Shown in pieces: positions 33,918-35,576 of a stretch of DNA of 35,576 nt; positions within the stretch are counted from its first letter, which is position 1, and each line of letters opens with the position of its first letter. Made by a program: the position numbers and the translations under genes. The notes beneath the pieces are model-generated. The model made no database searches, had not been told where the DNA came from, and saw nothing but the letters and a program-made list of their open reading frames with translations. This stretch comes from Deltaproteobacteria bacterium (lineage in GTDB: Bacteria; Myxococcota; UBA727; VGSZ01): the NCBI GenBank assembly GCA_020850995.1, contig JADZDP010000080.1, positions 1 to 35,576 of the forward strand, read 5' to 3'.

Positions 33918-34835
33918 ATGTCGCTCTTCTCCCGCGCCCACCGCCCCGATCGCAAGAAGGCCGAGCGCCTGGTCACCGAGGGCTACGTCCACTTCAAAGA
34001 GGGGCGCCTCGACGACGCGCTCCACCGCTACGACGCCGCGCGCAAGGCCGACCCCGGCCTCGCGGTGGCGCACCTCGACGCGGGCCTGTGCCGCCTCGAC
34101 CTGTACAACCGCGACGCGGCCACGCTCGAGCGCGCGGCCAGGGAGCACGCGCTGACGCTTGCGGCGGAGGCACTCGAGGCCGCGGTGACGCACGACGCCA
34201 CCTCGTGGCGCGGCTGGCGCGCGCTGGCCAACGTGCGCGAGCGGCGCCAGCAATGGGCGGCCGCCGACGACGCGTGGGCCAAGGTGGTGGCGCAGGCGCC
34301 CGCCGAGGGCAACGAGCGCGCCGAGGCCCAGCGCGCACGGAACGCCATCGCGCACCAAGCGGCGGCCGATCGTGCGCGCCAGGGGGCGCTGGCCGCGCTC
34401 CAAGACGGCGCCAGCGCCGAGGCGCAGCGCGCGGCCGCCACGGCGCTCGCACCGTACCTCGACGAGCGCACCATCGTGCCGCGCGCCCGCGCGCTGGCCG
34501 GCACGCTGTGGCGCCGCGCCGGCGACCTCACCCAGGCCCGCGCCCTGTTGGCGGCCGCCGTGGCCGATGATGCCGACGACGTGGAGGCGCTGCGCGAGCT
34601 GGCCTCGGTGTGCCTGGCGCAAGGCGATCTCGCCGCCGCGCTGAGCGCGTCCCTCGACGCCTACCGCCGAGAGCCCACCGACGCCGGCCTGGTGTGCAAC
34701 GTGGGCGTCTGCCACCTGGGCCTCGGCGCCCTCGACGAGGCCGCCGAGTACATCGACATCGCCCAGCGCCTCGATCCGAAGGACCCCATCATCGGGCGCG
34801 CCAAAGACGCCCTGGCGCGCGCCCGCACCGCTTGA
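33918..34835 (+). CDS. Tetratricopeptide-repeat protein
   Basis: A 305-residue soluble protein made almost entirely of TPR-type helix pairs, for example FKEGRLDDALHRYDAARKADPG near the start and GLGALDEAAEYIDIAQRLDPKDP near the end. TPR proteins are scaffolds; no catalytic domain or signal peptide is visible. The start is uncertain: ATG at 33918 (MSLFSRAH) or ATG at 33906; neither has a good Shine-Dalgarno. It is divergent from the Spy-like operon and lies 31 nt upstream of aspS, with which it may be cotranscribed. Confidence 0.75.
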   Translation: MSLFSRAHRPDRKKAERLVTEGYVHFKEGRLDDALHRYDAARKADPGLAVAHLDAGLCRLDLYNRDAATLERAAREHALTLAAEALEAAVTHDATSWRGWRALANVRERRQQWAAADDAWAKVVAQAPAEGNERAEAQRARNAIAHQAAADRARQGALAALQDGASAEAQRAAATALAPYLDERTIVPRARALAGTLWRRAGDLTQARALLAAAVADDADDVEALRELASVCLAQGDLAAALSASLDAYRREPTDAGLVCNVGVCHLGLGALDEAAEYIDIAQRLDPKDPIIGRAKDALARARTA

Positions 34836-34866
34836 CCAGGGCGCCATCGTCGAGGAAGGTCGCGCC

Positions 34867-35576
34867 ATGTCGACCACACTGCTCGAGCGCCAGCGCACGC
34901 ACACCTGCAACCAGCTCACCAAGGCCGAGCTCGGCCAGGAGGTGGTGCTGATGGGCTGGGTCGACTCGAACCGCGACCACCACGGGCGCATCTTCATCGA
35001 CCTGCGCGACCGCTACGGCGTCACGCAGCTCGTCTTCAAGCCCGAGCAGGACGCCGCGCTGCGCGACCGCGCGCATCAGCTCGGCCGCGAGTACTGCGTC
35101 GCCATTCGTGGCGTGGTCGAGGATCGGGCCAAGAACGGCGGCTCGCCCAACCCGCGCCTGCCCACCGGCGACATCGAGGTCAGCGCCGTCGAGATGACGC
35201 TGTTCAACGCCGCCGAGACGCCGCCCTTCCTGGTCGAGGACAAGATCGAGACCTCTGAGGAGAAGCGCCTCGCCCACCGCACCGTCGACCTGCGGCGGCC
35301 GCGCATGCAAAGGAACCTCGTCATCCGCCACAAGCTCATGCAGGCGGCGCGCCGCTACCTCGACGGCGCGGGCTTCCTCGAGATGGAGACGCCGCTGCTC
35401 GTCAAGTACACACCGGGCGGCGCGCGCAACTTCCTGGTGCCCTCACGCCTCAACCCCGGCAAGTTCTACGCGCTGGCCGAGAGCCCGCAGCTCTACAAGC
35501 AGATGTTCATGATGGCGGGGCTCGATCGCTACTTCCAGATCGTGAAGTGCTTCCGCGACGAGGACCTGCGCGGCGA
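34867..35576 (+). CDS. aspS: Aspartyl-tRNA synthetase, 5' part
   Basis: The first 236 residues of a class II aspartyl-tRNA synthetase; the gene runs off the right edge without a stop. The N-terminal OB-fold anticodon-binding domain (about 15-105) shows VVLMGWVDSNRDHHGRIFID. The catalytic domain then starts, with FLEMETPLL (motif 1 region), TPGGARNFLVPSR, SPQLYKQ and FRDEDLRG (start of motif 2). These are bacterial-type features. It charges tRNA-Asp in the cytoplasm; some bacterial relatives also charge tRNA-Asn, which cannot be judged here. The ATG at 34867 follows GAGGAAGG by about 9 nt. Confidence 0.96.
   Translation, partial: MSTTLLERQRTHTCNQLTKAELGQEVVLMGWVDSNRDHHGRIFIDLRDRYGVTQLVFKPEQDAALRDRAHQLGREYCVAIRGVVEDRAKNGGSPNPRLPTGDIEVSAVEMTLFNAAETPPFLVEDKIETSEEKRLAHRTVDLRRPRMQRNLVIRHKLMQAARRYLDGAGFLEMETPLLVKYTPGGARNFLVPSRLNPGKFYALAESPQLYKQMFMMAGLDRYFQIVKCFRDEDLRG

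Noticed and set aside
33219..34997. 592-residue leftward open frame covering the TPR gene
   Set aside because: Only its last 187 codons look like protein and have a Shine-Dalgarno (start 33782); the rest is antisense to the TPR gene.

Overview
The window is very GC-rich chromosomal DNA, almost fully coding, with short gaps and many stop/start overlaps. The gene content suggests a myxobacterium (Myxococcota, possibly Sorangiineae/Polyangiales). Evidence: a membrane-anchored Ser/Thr kinase with an Asp-Ala-Gly repeat region, two small [12 protein letters not shown] proteins, LEA-like lipoproteins, and a PfaD-first polyunsaturated fatty acid (PUFA) synthase operon. The lineage is inferred from gene families; no rRNA, tRNA, mobile element or CRISPR array was seen.

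Left part (1-7456): a Ser/Thr kinase (-) diverges from an LEA14-like lipoprotein (+). Two paralogous small, probably ribbon-helix-helix proteins follow (-), then hslVU (+, ATP-dependent protease), then an alginate-export-type outer-membrane porin (-). Middle-left (7710-13231, +): a MORN/YwqK-repeat membrane protein, a heterodimeric ABC exporter with one degenerate ATP site, and a ThiO-like FAD oxidase, packed like an operon.

Centre (13234-28239, -): a 15 kb five-gene Pfa-type (PUFA/secondary lipid) synthase operon, read right to left. It encodes PfaD enoyl reductase; a PfaA-like protein (KS-AT-ACP-ACP); a separate KR-DH protein; a 2183-residue PfaC-like protein (KS-CLF-AT-DH-DH); and a hotdog thioesterase. 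Four of the five junctions are direct stop/start contacts or overlaps (three) or a short gap holding a strong hairpin (one). Unusual points: KR and DH are cut off from PfaA into their own gene; there are only two ACPs; a Gly/Asn/His repeat linker precedes the ACPs; PfaC carries no C-terminal acyltransferase, and a free-standing thioesterase is coupled to it instead. Two palindromes sit just upstream of pfaD. No phosphopantetheinyl transferase is in the window, so ACP activation must come from elsewhere.

Right part (28468-35576): an SDR oxidoreductase divergent from pfaD, a DUF4328 membrane protein, a DUF4143-type AAA ATPase (-), then a leftward operon of a His/Cys-rich Spy-like protein, a small His/Cys membrane peptide, an OmpR-type response regulator and a histidine kinase. 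Direct repeats lie in front of that operon. A TPR protein (+) and the 5' two-fifths or so of aspS (+, running off the window) complete it.
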